Assembly: GCF_029714325.1 (NCBI RefSeq) | Contig: NZ_CP121666.1 | Location: 5,704,001-5,768,000 of the forward strand | DNA length: 64,000 nt | From: Bradyrhizobium sp. CB1717 | GTDB lineage: Bacteria; Pseudomonadota; Alphaproteobacteria; Rhizobiales; Xanthobacteraceae | Reading direction: 5' to 3' | Shown here: piece by piece, positions 54,833-64,000 of the stretch | Numbering within the stretch: the first letter of the stretch is position 1 | Layout: every line of letters begins with the position of its first letter | Translations under genes and position numbers: made by a program | Notes under the pieces: model-generated | Database searches by the model: none | Told to the model about the DNA's origin: nothing | The model's input: only the letters and a program-made list of their open reading frames with translations

Positions 54833-54913
54833 CGTCATTGCGAGCGAAGCGAAAGCAATCCAGAGTCCCTCCGCGGAAAGATTCTGGATTGCTTCGCTGC
54901 GCTCGCAATGACG
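54833..54913. repeat. Palindromic unit (CGTCATTGCGAGCGAAGC type)
   Basis: CGTCATTGCGAGCGAAGCG at one end and CGCTGCGCTCGCAATGACG at the other pair well, with inner arms GCAATCCAGA and TCTGGATTGC. It sits in the gap between the MFS gene and a small membrane protein gene and may act as a transcript end. Confidence 0.75.
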
Positions 54914-54933
54914 GAGCGTGGGGCTGCACCGTC

Positions 54934-55197
54934 TCAGGTGCCCGGCTGGTAGTATCCGAGGATCACCGCAAGGAAGCACAGGACCGAGCTGCCCGCCGCC
55001 ATCACCATCGTCATCCAGTAGCGGATTGGCATGGCGTCTCGCTGAAAGACCAGGTTCGGCGTCCACCAGTCCAGCCAATCCGTATTGTACATCGTGATTT
55101 TTCGCTCGATCGCGCCGTCCCACACCCTGCGGCCGCACCAGATGCAAGCCGCGAGCGCGACGATGCGATAGCCGACCTCATAGATGAAGAAATGCAT
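54934..55197 (-). CDS. Small two-helix membrane protein
   Basis: The 87-residue product has two hydrophobic segments (VGYRIVALAACIWCG and MTMVMAAGSSVLCFLAVILGYY) around a Trp-rich linker (DWLDWWTPNLVFQRD). No family is recognised. It lies about 100 bases downstream of rlmE on the same strand. Confidence 0.55.
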   Translation of the reverse strand: MHFFIYEVGYRIVALAACIWCGRRVWDGAIERKITMYNTDWLDWWTPNLVFQRDAMPIRYWMTMVMAAGSSVLCFLAVILGYYQPGT

Positions 55198-55303
55198 TCG
55201 GACGTCCGGCTGCAGACAGGCATTGGCTGCCTGTTTTGTGTGGCCGGATCGGAGGTTGGTTCAAATGCTTTCGCCGTCGTCCCGGCGAAAGCAGAGTATG
55301 GGG

Positions 55304-55987
55304 CTACTCGTTCACGCCGCGAAATCCCGTCGCCAGCACGTAACGCTCCGACGAGTCCTGCCGGCTCGCGGCGGGCTTCACATGCCGCACCGTTGCGAAG
55401 TCGCGCTTGAGCTGGGCGAGCAGCTCGGCATCGGCGCCGCTCTGGAAGGTCTTGGCCAGGAACGTGCCGCCGGGCTTGAGCACGTCGCAGGCAAACGCGG
55501 CCGCGGTCTCGACCAGGCCGACGATGCGGAGCTGATCGGTCTTGCGGTGGCCTGTCGTATTGGCGGCCATATCGGACATCACGACGTCGGCGCCGCCGCC
55601 CAGCATCGAGGTGAGCTTTTCGGGCGCGTCGTTGTCCATGAAGTCGAGCTGCGCGAAATCGACGCCGGGGATCTCGGGCATTTCCAACAGGTCGATCGCG
55701 ACGACCTTGCCCTTGCCTTCCACGGATCCAACGCGCTTGGCGGCGATCTGGCTCCAGCCGCCGGGCGCGGCGCCGAGATCGACCACGGCCATGCCTGATT
55801 TCAGCAGCCGGAACTTGTCGTCCATCTCCAGCAGCTTGAACGCGGCGCGCGAGCGATAGCCCGCCGCCTTGGCTTTCGCGACATAGGGATCGTTGAGCTG
55901 CCGCTCCAGCCACAGCTTCGACGACAGCTTGCGCTTGCCGCCGGTCTTGACCTGGACGTGCAAGCGGCCGGTGGTGTCTTTCGCCAT
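55304..55987 (-). CDS. rlmE: 23S rRNA (uridine-2'-O)-methyltransferase RlmE
   Basis: RlmE (RrmJ/FtsJ) methylates the ribose of U2552 in 23S rRNA. The 227-residue protein has the SAM motif [31 protein letters not shown] with the catalytic Asp, TFLAKTFQ with a catalytic Lys, and [11 protein letters not shown] at the end. An extra basic N-terminus is usual in alphaproteobacteria. It starts one base after the ppx/gppA stop, so the two are co-transcribed. Confidence 0.96.
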   Translation of the reverse strand: MAKDTTGRLHVQVKTGGKRKLSSKLWLERQLNDPYVAKAKAAGYRSRAAFKLLEMDDKFRLLKSGMAVVDLGAAPGGWSQIAAKRVGSVEGKGKVVAIDLLEMPEIPGVDFAQLDFMDNDAPEKLTSMLGGGADVVMSDMAANTTGHRKTDQLRIVGLVETAAAFACDVLKPGGTFLAKTFQSGADAELLAQLKRDFATVRHVKPAASRQDSSERYVLATGFRGVNE

Positions 55988-55988
55988 C

Positions 55989-57062
55989 TCACCAGCTCCT
56001 GAGCGCGCCGTCCTCGCGCATCATCTCGACCAGCATGCCCTCGCGCAGGCCGCGGTCGGCGACGCGCAGGCGCGGCAGCGGAAAGGCACGGCGGATGGCG
56101 TCGAGGATGGCGCAGCCGGCCAGCACGAGGTCGGCACGCTCGACGCTGATGCAGCTGTTGTTGGCGCGCTCCTCGTAGCTCATGCCGAGCAGCTTGTTGA
56201 TGGTCGCGGTGATGTCGGAATCGTTCATCCAGATGCTGTCGATGCGGCGGCGGTCGTAGCGCGGCAGGTTGAGGTGGATGCCGGCCAGCGTCGTCACCGT
56301 GCCCGACGTACCCAGCAGGTGCATGTCGGCGAGATCGCGGCCGTGCTCCCCGGCGAACGGCGCGACATGGCTTGCGACCTCGCGCTCCATCGCGGCGTAG
56401 ATCTCCGGCGTCACGTCGCGGCCGCCGAACTGCTCGGCGAGCGTGACGACGCCATAAGGGATCGACATCCAGGCTTTTATGCGCGGCTCCGGATTGGTGG
56501 GATCGCGCTCGATCCGCACCAGCTCGGTCGAGCCGCCGCCGATGTCGAACAGGATGGCGCCGCGTCCCCTGGGGTCGACCAGCGGCGAGCAGCCGAGCAC
56601 GGCGAGCGCGGCCTCGGTCTCGCGGTCGATCACCTCGAGCTCGATGCCGGTCTCGGCCGCGACGCGGCTGCGGAACCCCTCCGCATTCGCCGCCGCGCGG
56701 CAGGCTTCGGTGGCGATCAGCCGCAACCGCCGCGCCTTGCGCAGATTGATCTTGTCGCGGCAGATGCTGAGGGCCGCAATGGCGCGCTCGATCGCGGCAT
56801 CGCTGATCGAGCCGGTCGCCGAGACCCCCTCGCCGAGCCGGATGATGCGCGAGAAGGAATCGACCACGCGAAAGCCGTCCTGGGTCGGACAGGCGATCAG
56901 CAGCCTGCAATTGTTGGTGCCGAGGTCCAGCGCCGCGTAGACGCCGGTTCCCGCGACTTGCGCGGGGACGGCCGGTTCGGTGGCCAACGCCACCGCCGCC
57001 ATCGACCCCTCCAGCTCACCGTGCGGCGCATGGCCGTCGCGGAGCCGCGTGTGGTCATTCAT
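55989..57062 (-). CDS. Ppx/GppA-family phosphatase
   Basis: The 357-residue product is an exopolyphosphatase / guanosine pentaphosphatase-type protein of the actin-like ATPase fold. Phosphate-loop parts are [15 protein letters not shown] and [10 protein letters not shown], with the catalytic-Glu segment [15 protein letters not shown]. It is short (about 350 residues): the C-terminal HD-like domain of long Ppx is absent. ATG 57062 ([10 protein letters not shown]) has GGAAAGACAG upstream. It is upstream of rlmE in the same operon, a link of stress-nucleotide metabolism to rRNA modification common in these genomes. Confidence 0.93.
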   Translation of the reverse strand: MNDHTRLRDGHAPHGELEGSMAAVALATEPAVPAQVAGTGVYAALDLGTNNCRLLIACPTQDGFRVVDSFSRIIRLGEGVSATGSISDAAIERAIAALSICRDKINLRKARRLRLIATEACRAAANAEGFRSRVAAETGIELEVIDRETEAALAVLGCSPLVDPRGRGAILFDIGGGSTELVRIERDPTNPEPRIKAWMSIPYGVVTLAEQFGGRDVTPEIYAAMEREVASHVAPFAGEHGRDLADMHLLGTSGTVTTLAGIHLNLPRYDRRRIDSIWMNDSDITATINKLLGMSYEERANNSCISVERADLVLAGCAILDAIRRAFPLPRLRVADRGLREGMLVEMMREDGALRSW

Positions 57063-57276
57063 ACAAACTGTCTTTCCGCGGCCGGTCGGGCCGATCTGGA
57101 ATTGCTTTTTCGCCTGAAACATTAGCAGCGCGGCAGGCCTGCGCAACATCGCATCACATAGGACCATGCCCATTCGTGCGTTGTCGTGAACGGGTCCGTG
57201 GGCTATCTGAAGGGGGTCCGGCCCCCTCCAAGCGCCCCGCGAAATCGCGCATTTGCCGGCTTTTCAGGTCGATTCC

Positions 57277-59649
<2,373 letters not shown>

Positions 59650-59656
59650 GGGCATT

Positions 59657-59738
59657 CGTCATTCCGGGGCGGTCCGCAGGACCGAACCCGGAATCTCGAG
59701 ATTCCGGGTTCGATGCTTCGCATCGCCCCGGAATGACG
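59657..59738. repeat. Palindromic unit (CGTCATTCCGGGGCG type)
   Basis: CGTCATTCCGGGGCG and CGCCCCGGAATGACG at the ends pair, with inner arms CCCGGAATCTCGAGATTCCGGG. It lies between the convergent molybdopterin subunit and hotdog-fold genes and probably acts as a transcription end. Confidence 0.75.
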
Positions 59739-59748
59739 AAGTTGGTCA

Positions 59749-60549
59749 TCAAGCCGCCGCCTGCTCGCGCGGCTGGTAGATCGCTGTGTGCAGGCAGTGC
59801 GCGAGCGGCGTCGTGCCGTTGGCGACGACCAGTGCGTCGAGCTCGACGAAGCGGTGACCTTTCTTCTCGTAGTTCGCGATCACTTTCGCCCGCGCGGTGA
59901 TCTCGTCGCCGGCGCGTGCGGCGGACAAGAGCTGCATGCGGCTGCCGACGTGGATCCACGGACCCAGGATGGTGTTATCGGTCAGCGCGCGGTTCATCAT
60001 GCGCTGAATCAAGCCGGGATGGCCAACCCCCTCGCGCGCGAAGATCGGATCGGTCTCCCTGACATCGGCGAGATAGTCGGTCGCATCCTGCCCGGCCCAG
60101 CGGCGCGGCGCCGTTCCGAGCCACTTGCCGGTCTCGAAGGTAGCGGGGCTGACCGGCTTGCGCTCGGCGATCGCGGGGACTTCGACATAGTCACTCAGCG
60201 ATATCGCTGGCAGGGCTGCCGGCAGCGACGCAGTCCCGGTGGCACAGAGCGTGGTGCGGCTGAACACCTCGATCGTCAGCAGGCCATTGTGCTCGGTGGC
60301 GTCGACATCGGCAGCCTCGCCGTCATAGACCGGCTTGATGAAGCGCGCCTCGACCAGCCCACGGCTTAGGAAGTCGCGTCCCCAGCGCGCCACCGGAACG
60401 TGCATCATATAGGCGAAGACATCGACACCCGGGACCAGCCCGCCCTCGAAGCCGAAGCGGCGGGCCACCGTGTCGTCGTGCATCTTGTTTTCGGACTGTT
60501 TTGCGGTGTTGTGGGCCTCGACACGGTAGGTTTCGAGCCGGTTCGGCAT
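59749..60549 (-). CDS. Hotdog-fold (MaoC-like) protein
   Basis: The 266-residue product contains two hotdog-like halves. The first has RFGFEGGLVPGVDVFAYMM and FIKPVYDGEAADVDA. The second has FAREGVGHPGLIQRMMNRAL and VGSRMQLLSAARAGDEITARAKV. The family resembles MaoC-type enoyl-CoA hydratases, but the catalytic Asp/His pair is not clear. ATG 60549 (MPNRLETYR) has GGGAAGG upstream; the long upstream frame to 61155 is a shadow of the neighbouring gene. Confidence 0.8.
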   Translation of the reverse strand: MPNRLETYRVEAHNTAKQSENKMHDDTVARRFGFEGGLVPGVDVFAYMMHVPVARWGRDFLSRGLVEARFIKPVYDGEAADVDATEHNGLLTIEVFSRTTLCATGTASLPAALPAISLSDYVEVPAIAERKPVSPATFETGKWLGTAPRRWAGQDATDYLADVRETDPIFAREGVGHPGLIQRMMNRALTDNTILGPWIHVGSRMQLLSAARAGDEITARAKVIANYEKKGHRFVELDALVVANGTTPLAHCLHTAIYQPREQAAA

Positions 60550-60657
60550 GGCTGGCCTTCCCCAAATTTCTTGTTGTTTCGGACCCGATCGTAGGGTCAG
60601 GGGAACAGCGGTCAATCCCCTCGCCTTTGCGGCCCGAATGGGGTACCACGCGGCGGA

Positions 60658-61161
60658 ATGACTGACGCCCCCACCCGCATCTATGTCGACGCCGACGCCT
60701 GTCCGGTGAAGGACGAAATCTACCGCGTCGCGCTCCGGCACGGCGTGTCCGTGAGCGTGGTCGCCGGCAATTTCATCCGCGTGCCGCAGGACCCGCTGAT
60801 CGAGCGCATCGCGGCCGGCGCCGGCATGGACGCGGCCGACGACTGGATCGCCGAGCGGGCCAAGCCCGGCGACGTCGTCGTGACATCGGACATTCCGCTG
60901 GCGAGCCGCTGCGTGAAGCGTGGGGCCGACGTAATCGCCCCGAACGGCAAGCCGTTCACCGAGGAGTCGATCGGGATGACGCTGGCGGTGCGCAACCTGA
61001 TGACGGATCTGCGCTCCGCGGGCGAAGTCACCGGCGGCCCGCGATCGTTCGCGCCGCGCGACCGTTCCGCCTTCCTCTCGGCGCTCGACCAGACGCTGCG
61101 CCGGATCCAGCGCCGCCGCACTGACGCGGCCGCAACGAGCCAGAATTTGAGCCAAGGCTGA
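60658..61161 (+). CDS. UPF0178 family protein (YaiI/YqxD)
   Basis: The 167-residue product has [17 protein letters not shown] at the N-terminus, [14 protein letters not shown] and [13 protein letters not shown], the PIN-like set of the UPF0178 family. A nuclease-like role is suspected from the aspartates but not shown. Its stop is two bases before the ABC-F gene start, so they form an operon. The C-terminus is basic. Confidence 0.9.
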   Translation: MTDAPTRIYVDADACPVKDEIYRVALRHGVSVSVVAGNFIRVPQDPLIERIAAGAGMDAADDWIAERAKPGDVVVTSDIPLASRCVKRGADVIAPNGKPFTEESIGMTLAVRNLMTDLRSAGEVTGGPRSFAPRDRSAFLSALDQTLRRIQRRRTDAAATSQNLSQG

Positions 61162-61163
61162 TC

Positions 61164-62975
61164 ATGGCGCCGCCGCTGATCCAACTGAAAGACATCAGGC
61201 TGACCTTTGGCGGCACGCCGCTGCTGTCGGGCGTCGAGCTCAATGTCGCACCAGGCGAGCGCGTCTGCCTGATCGGCCGCAACGGCTCGGGCAAGTCGAC
61301 GCTGCTCAGAATCGCCGCGGGCCTCGTCGAGCCCGACGCTGGCACGCGCTTCGTGCAGCCCGGCGCGACCGTCCGCTATCTGCCGCAGGAGCCGGACTTC
61401 GGCGACCACAAGACCACGCTGGCCTATGTCGAGTCAGGGCTCGCGCCGGGCGACGATCATCATCAGGCGCGCTACCTCCTCGAGCAGCTCGGCCTCACTG
61501 GCGAGGAGAACCCGCACAATCTCTCCGGTGGCGAGGCCCGTCGCGCCGCGCTCGCCTGCGTGCTGGCGCCCTCGCCCGACATATTGCTGCTGGACGAGCC
61601 CACCAACCATCTCGACCTCTCCACCATCGAGTGGCTGGAGCAGGAGCTCGACAGCCGACGCAGCGCGCTGGTGCTGATCAGCCACGACCGCCGCTTCCTC
61701 ACCAATCTCTCGCGCGCGACGGCCTGGCTCGACCGCGGAAGGATCAAGCAGATCGACCGCGGCTTTGCCTCGTTCGAGACCTGGCGCGACGAGGTGCTCG
61801 CGGAAGAAGAGCGCGACCAGCACAAGCTCGACCGCAAGATCGTCGACGAGGAGCACTGGCTGCGCCACGGCGTCTCGGGCCGGCGCAAGCGCAACGTCAA
61901 GCGGCTCGCCAATCTTCACGAGCTACGCGCCCAGCGCCGCAACTATCGTGGCACCGCCGGCACCGCCAGTCTCGCGGCGGCGGAAGCCGAGCAATCCGGC
62001 AAGCTGGTGATCGAGGCCAAGGGCATCACCAAGGCCTATGGCGAGCGGAAAATCGTCGAGAACTTTTCGACCCGCATCCAGCGCGGCGACCGGCTCGGCA
62101 TCATCGGCCCGAACGGCGCCGGCAAGACCACGCTGGTCAATCTGCTCACCGGCGGCGCGCAGCCGGATTCCGGCGTCGTGCGGTTAGGGGCCAATCTGGA
62201 GACGGCCACGCTCGACCAGCATCGCGAAAGCCTCGATCCCAAGTCGACGCTGGCCGAGGCCCTGACCGGTGGCCGTGGCGATCAGATCATGGTCGGCGGC
62301 AGGCCGAAGCATGTCGTCGGCTACATGAAGGACTTCCTGTTCGCGCAGGAGCAACGCGGCACGCCGGTGGAGGTGCTCTCCGGCGGCGAGCGTGGCCGCC
62401 TGATGCTGGCACGCGCGCTGGCAAAGCCCTCGAACCTGCTGGTGCTGGACGAGCCGACCAACGATCTCGATCTCGAAACGCTCGACGTGCTCGAGGAGAT
62501 GCTTGGCGACTACGACGGCACGGTCATCCTGATCAGCCACGACCGCGACTTCCTCGACCGCGTCGTCACCTCCGTGATTGCGCCTGAAGGCAACGGCAAA
62601 TGGATCGAATATGCCGGCGGTTACAGCGACATGCTGGCGCAACGTGGCGCCGACCTCAAGCGCGAGACAGCGAAGGCGCAACCGGTTGCGGAGAAGAAAG
62701 AGGAGCGCTCGCCTGCTCCGTCGTCGGCGCCGAAACGGAAGCTGAGCTTCAACGAGAAGCACGCGCTGGAAACCTTGCCGAAGAAGATGGAAACGCTTCA
62801 CGCCGATATTGCAAAATTGCAGCGCGTGCTCGACGATCCCAACCTCTACGCCAAGGATCGCAAGAAATTCGACGACACCTCGGCTGCGATTGCCAAGGCG
62901 CATGATGAACTGTCTGCCGCCGAAGAGCGCTGGCTCGAACTCGAAATGCTTAGAGAAGAGATAGAGCAAGCTTAG
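61164..62975 (+). CDS. ABC-F family ATPase (Uup-like)
   Basis: This 603-residue soluble ATPase has two ABC domains and no membrane part. Domain 1: [44 protein letters not shown]. Domain 2: GPNGAGKTTLVNLLTG, LSGGERGRLMLARALA, LVLDEPTNDLDLETL. A linker (about 220-285) lies between them. A C-terminal charged helical region (about 505-603, KRKLSFNEKHALETLPKK) resembles the DNA-binding coiled coil of Uup. ABC-F proteins act at ribosomes or in DNA repair. It is co-transcribed with the UPF0178 gene. Confidence 0.95.
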   Translation: MAPPLIQLKDIRLTFGGTPLLSGVELNVAPGERVCLIGRNGSGKSTLLRIAAGLVEPDAGTRFVQPGATVRYLPQEPDFGDHKTTLAYVESGLAPGDDHHQARYLLEQLGLTGEENPHNLSGGEARRAALACVLAPSPDILLLDEPTNHLDLSTIEWLEQELDSRRSALVLISHDRRFLTNLSRATAWLDRGRIKQIDRGFASFETWRDEVLAEEERDQHKLDRKIVDEEHWLRHGVSGRRKRNVKRLANLHELRAQRRNYRGTAGTASLAAAEAEQSGKLVIEAKGITKAYGERKIVENFSTRIQRGDRLGIIGPNGAGKTTLVNLLTGGAQPDSGVVRLGANLETATLDQHRESLDPKSTLAEALTGGRGDQIMVGGRPKHVVGYMKDFLFAQEQRGTPVEVLSGGERGRLMLARALAKPSNLLVLDEPTNDLDLETLDVLEEMLGDYDGTVILISHDRDFLDRVVTSVIAPEGNGKWIEYAGGYSDMLAQRGADLKRETAKAQPVAEKKEERSPAPSSAPKRKLSFNEKHALETLPKKMETLHADIAKLQRVLDDPNLYAKDRKKFDDTSAAIAKAHDELSAAEERWLELEMLREEIEQA

Positions 62976-62978
62976 CTT

Positions 62979-63061
62979 GTAGGATGGGTAGAGCGCAGCG
63001 AAACCCATCGCACAACGGAAATTGGTTCTGATGGGTTTCGCTTCGCTCTACCCATCCTACG
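62979..63061. repeat. Palindromic unit (GTAGGATGGGTAGAGCG type)
   Basis: GTAGGATGGGTAGAGCG at the left and CGCTCTACCCATCCTAC at the right pair almost perfectly, with inner arms AACCCATC and GATGGGTT. It lies between the ABC-F gene and the following aldolase-like gene. Confidence 0.8.
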
Positions 63062-63083
63062 GGTCCGGAAATAGAGAGATCAT

Positions 63084-64000
63084 ATGACCACTCCCCTTGC
63101 CGCCAAGATTGCCCGTGAATACGGCACGCCCTGCGCCGTCATCGACATGGACAGGGTCGAGCGCAACATCGCGCGCATCCAGCAAGCCTGCGACGACGCC
63201 GGCATCGCCAACCGTCCGCACATCAAGACGCACAAGAACCCGACCATCGCCAAGATGCAGGTCGCGGCGGGCGCCAAGGGCATCACCTGCCAGAAGATCG
63301 GCGAGGCCGAGATCATGGCCAATGCCGGTATCGACGACATCCTGATCAGCTACAACCTGCTGGGCGAGGAGAAGATGGCGCGTCTCGGCGCGCTGAATGC
63401 CAAGACCAACATGACGGTCGCGGCCGACAATTCGACTGTCGTTGCCGGTCTGCCGAGGGCCGCCGCGGCCTCGGGCCGTCCGCTCTCGGTCGTCGTCGAA
63501 TGCGACACGGGGCGCAAGCGCGCCGGCGTCGAGACGCCGGCCGAGGCGATTGCGCTGGCGCGCGAGATCGCCGCGTCCAAGGGATTGGAGTTTGCGGGCT
63601 TCATGCTCTACCCGACCGAGACCGGCTGGGCCGACGCGCAAAAGTTCTACGACGAGGCGCTGGCCGGCGTGCGCGCGCACGGGCTCGATGCAAAAATCGT
63701 CTCGACCGGCGGCACGCCGAATCTCGTCAACATTGGCAAGCTCAAGGGCGGCACCGAGCATCGCTTCGGCACCTACATCTATAACGACCGCATGCAGGTC
63801 GCGGCCGGATCGGCCACCTGGGACGACTGCGCGCTGCACATCTATTCGACCGTGGTCAGCCGCGCCGCGCCCGAGCGCGGCATTCTCGATGCCGGCTCGA
63901 AGACGCTGACGACCGACACCGGCGGCCTCGACGGCCACGGCCTGATCCTGGAACACCCCGAGGCCAGAATCGCAAAATTCGCCGAGGAGCACGGCTTCCT
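63084..64000 (+). CDS. D-threonine aldolase-like PLP enzyme (DSD1 family), cut by window edge
   Basis: The first 305 residues of a fold-type III PLP enzyme are seen from ATG 63084 (AGAGAGATC upstream); no stop occurs before 64000. Family parts are TPCAVIDMDRVERNIARIQ, the PLP-lysine region NRPHIKTHKNPTIAKMQ, and VVECDTGRKRAGVETP. The C-terminal zinc site lies beyond the window. Relatives split D-threonine or D-3-hydroxyaspartate. It is a second, distant relative of the deaminase at 42.7 kb, without a transporter beside it. Confidence 0.9.
   Translation, partial: MTTPLAAKIAREYGTPCAVIDMDRVERNIARIQQACDDAGIANRPHIKTHKNPTIAKMQVAAGAKGITCQKIGEAEIMANAGIDDILISYNLLGEEKMARLGALNAKTNMTVAADNSTVVAGLPRAAAASGRPLSVVVECDTGRKRAGVETPAEAIALAREIAASKGLEFAGFMLYPTETGWADAQKFYDEALAGVRAHGLDAKIVSTGGTPNLVNIGKLKGGTEHRFGTYIYNDRMQVAAGSATWDDCALHIYSTVVSRAAPERGILDAGSKTLTTDTGGLDGHGLILEHPEARIAKFAEEHGF

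Noticed and set aside
55893..57125. A 410-codon plus-strand frame
   Set aside because: It is antisense to the ppx/gppA gene and rlmE start, with no domain.
59749..61155. One 468-residue protein instead of a 266-residue hotdog protein
   Set aside because: The first 200 residues are antisense to the UPF0178 gene; a good ribosome site and the family start lie at 60549.

Overview
The window looks like a chromosomal segment of an alphaproteobacterium of the Bradyrhizobium type. The evidence is the high GC content, the wording of housekeeping proteins (GuaA, GuaB, RlmE, Ppx/GppA, RsmB-family methylase), and the families of short palindromic intergenic repeats. This assignment is by recognition, not by a database search. 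No rRNA, tRNA, CRISPR array, transposase or integrase was recognised.

Left part (1-35.5 kb) is accessory DNA with mixed composition and many gene remnants. It holds a LysR regulator, a peroxiredoxin-like protein, msrB-msrA, DUF2171, a transaldolase, and a regulator that joins an AcoR-type GAF sensor to an AraC DNA-binding domain. Next comes a group of decayed genes (histidine kinase, GNAT acetyltransferase). A periplasmic dehydrogenase operon follows (gluconate-dehydrogenase-type subunit 3, GMC flavoprotein, monohaem cytochrome c), then nitroreductase, AhpD-like and azoreductase genes, DUF3788, a tandem pair of quinone-oxidoreductase-like genes, and an isoquinoline-oxidoreductase-type molybdenum hydroxylase pair. 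On the minus strand lie a frameshifted glnS, a DUF983 gene, and an overlapping operon of a GMC oxidoreductase with an RND efflux adaptor and pump. A multi-pass membrane protein, a cytochrome P460, DUF1993, an SPW-like protein, an MFS exporter, a cupin and a ClpP-like periplasmic protein complete the region. The most unusual feature is one leader segment present three times (about 7.81, 11.27 and 29.52 kb). The intact copy drives the cytochrome P460 gene. The other two carry the broken first codons of a P460-like gene and lie upstream of two other redox operons, as if a promoter had been copied and reused.

Right part (35.5-64 kb) is more uniform and core-like. guaA sits exactly at the junction, with its 3' end facing the accessory DNA; the guaA 3' end is a known integration site for genomic islands. 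The core holds guaA, an NTF2-like protein, two small cupin or cold-shock genes, an RsmB-type methylase, MAPEG, a metallophosphoesterase, guaB, an MFS transporter, rlmE, ppx/gppA, a large molybdopterin subunit, a hotdog-fold protein, a UPF0178 protein, an ABC-F ATPase and the start of a D-threonine-aldolase-like gene.

Embedded in it (42.6-49.6 kb) is a coherent nutrient operon: a fold-type III PLP amino-acid deaminase, a complete polar amino-acid ABC importer, a RidA enamine deaminase, an AstE/DoeB-type zinc deacylase and a LacI regulator. A perfect 16-bp palindrome with a central CG, typical of LacI operators, lies just upstream. The parts suggest import and deacylation of an N-acylated (possibly D-) amino acid, deamination of the product, and RidA clearance of the enamine intermediate. 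The substrate cannot be told from sequence alone.
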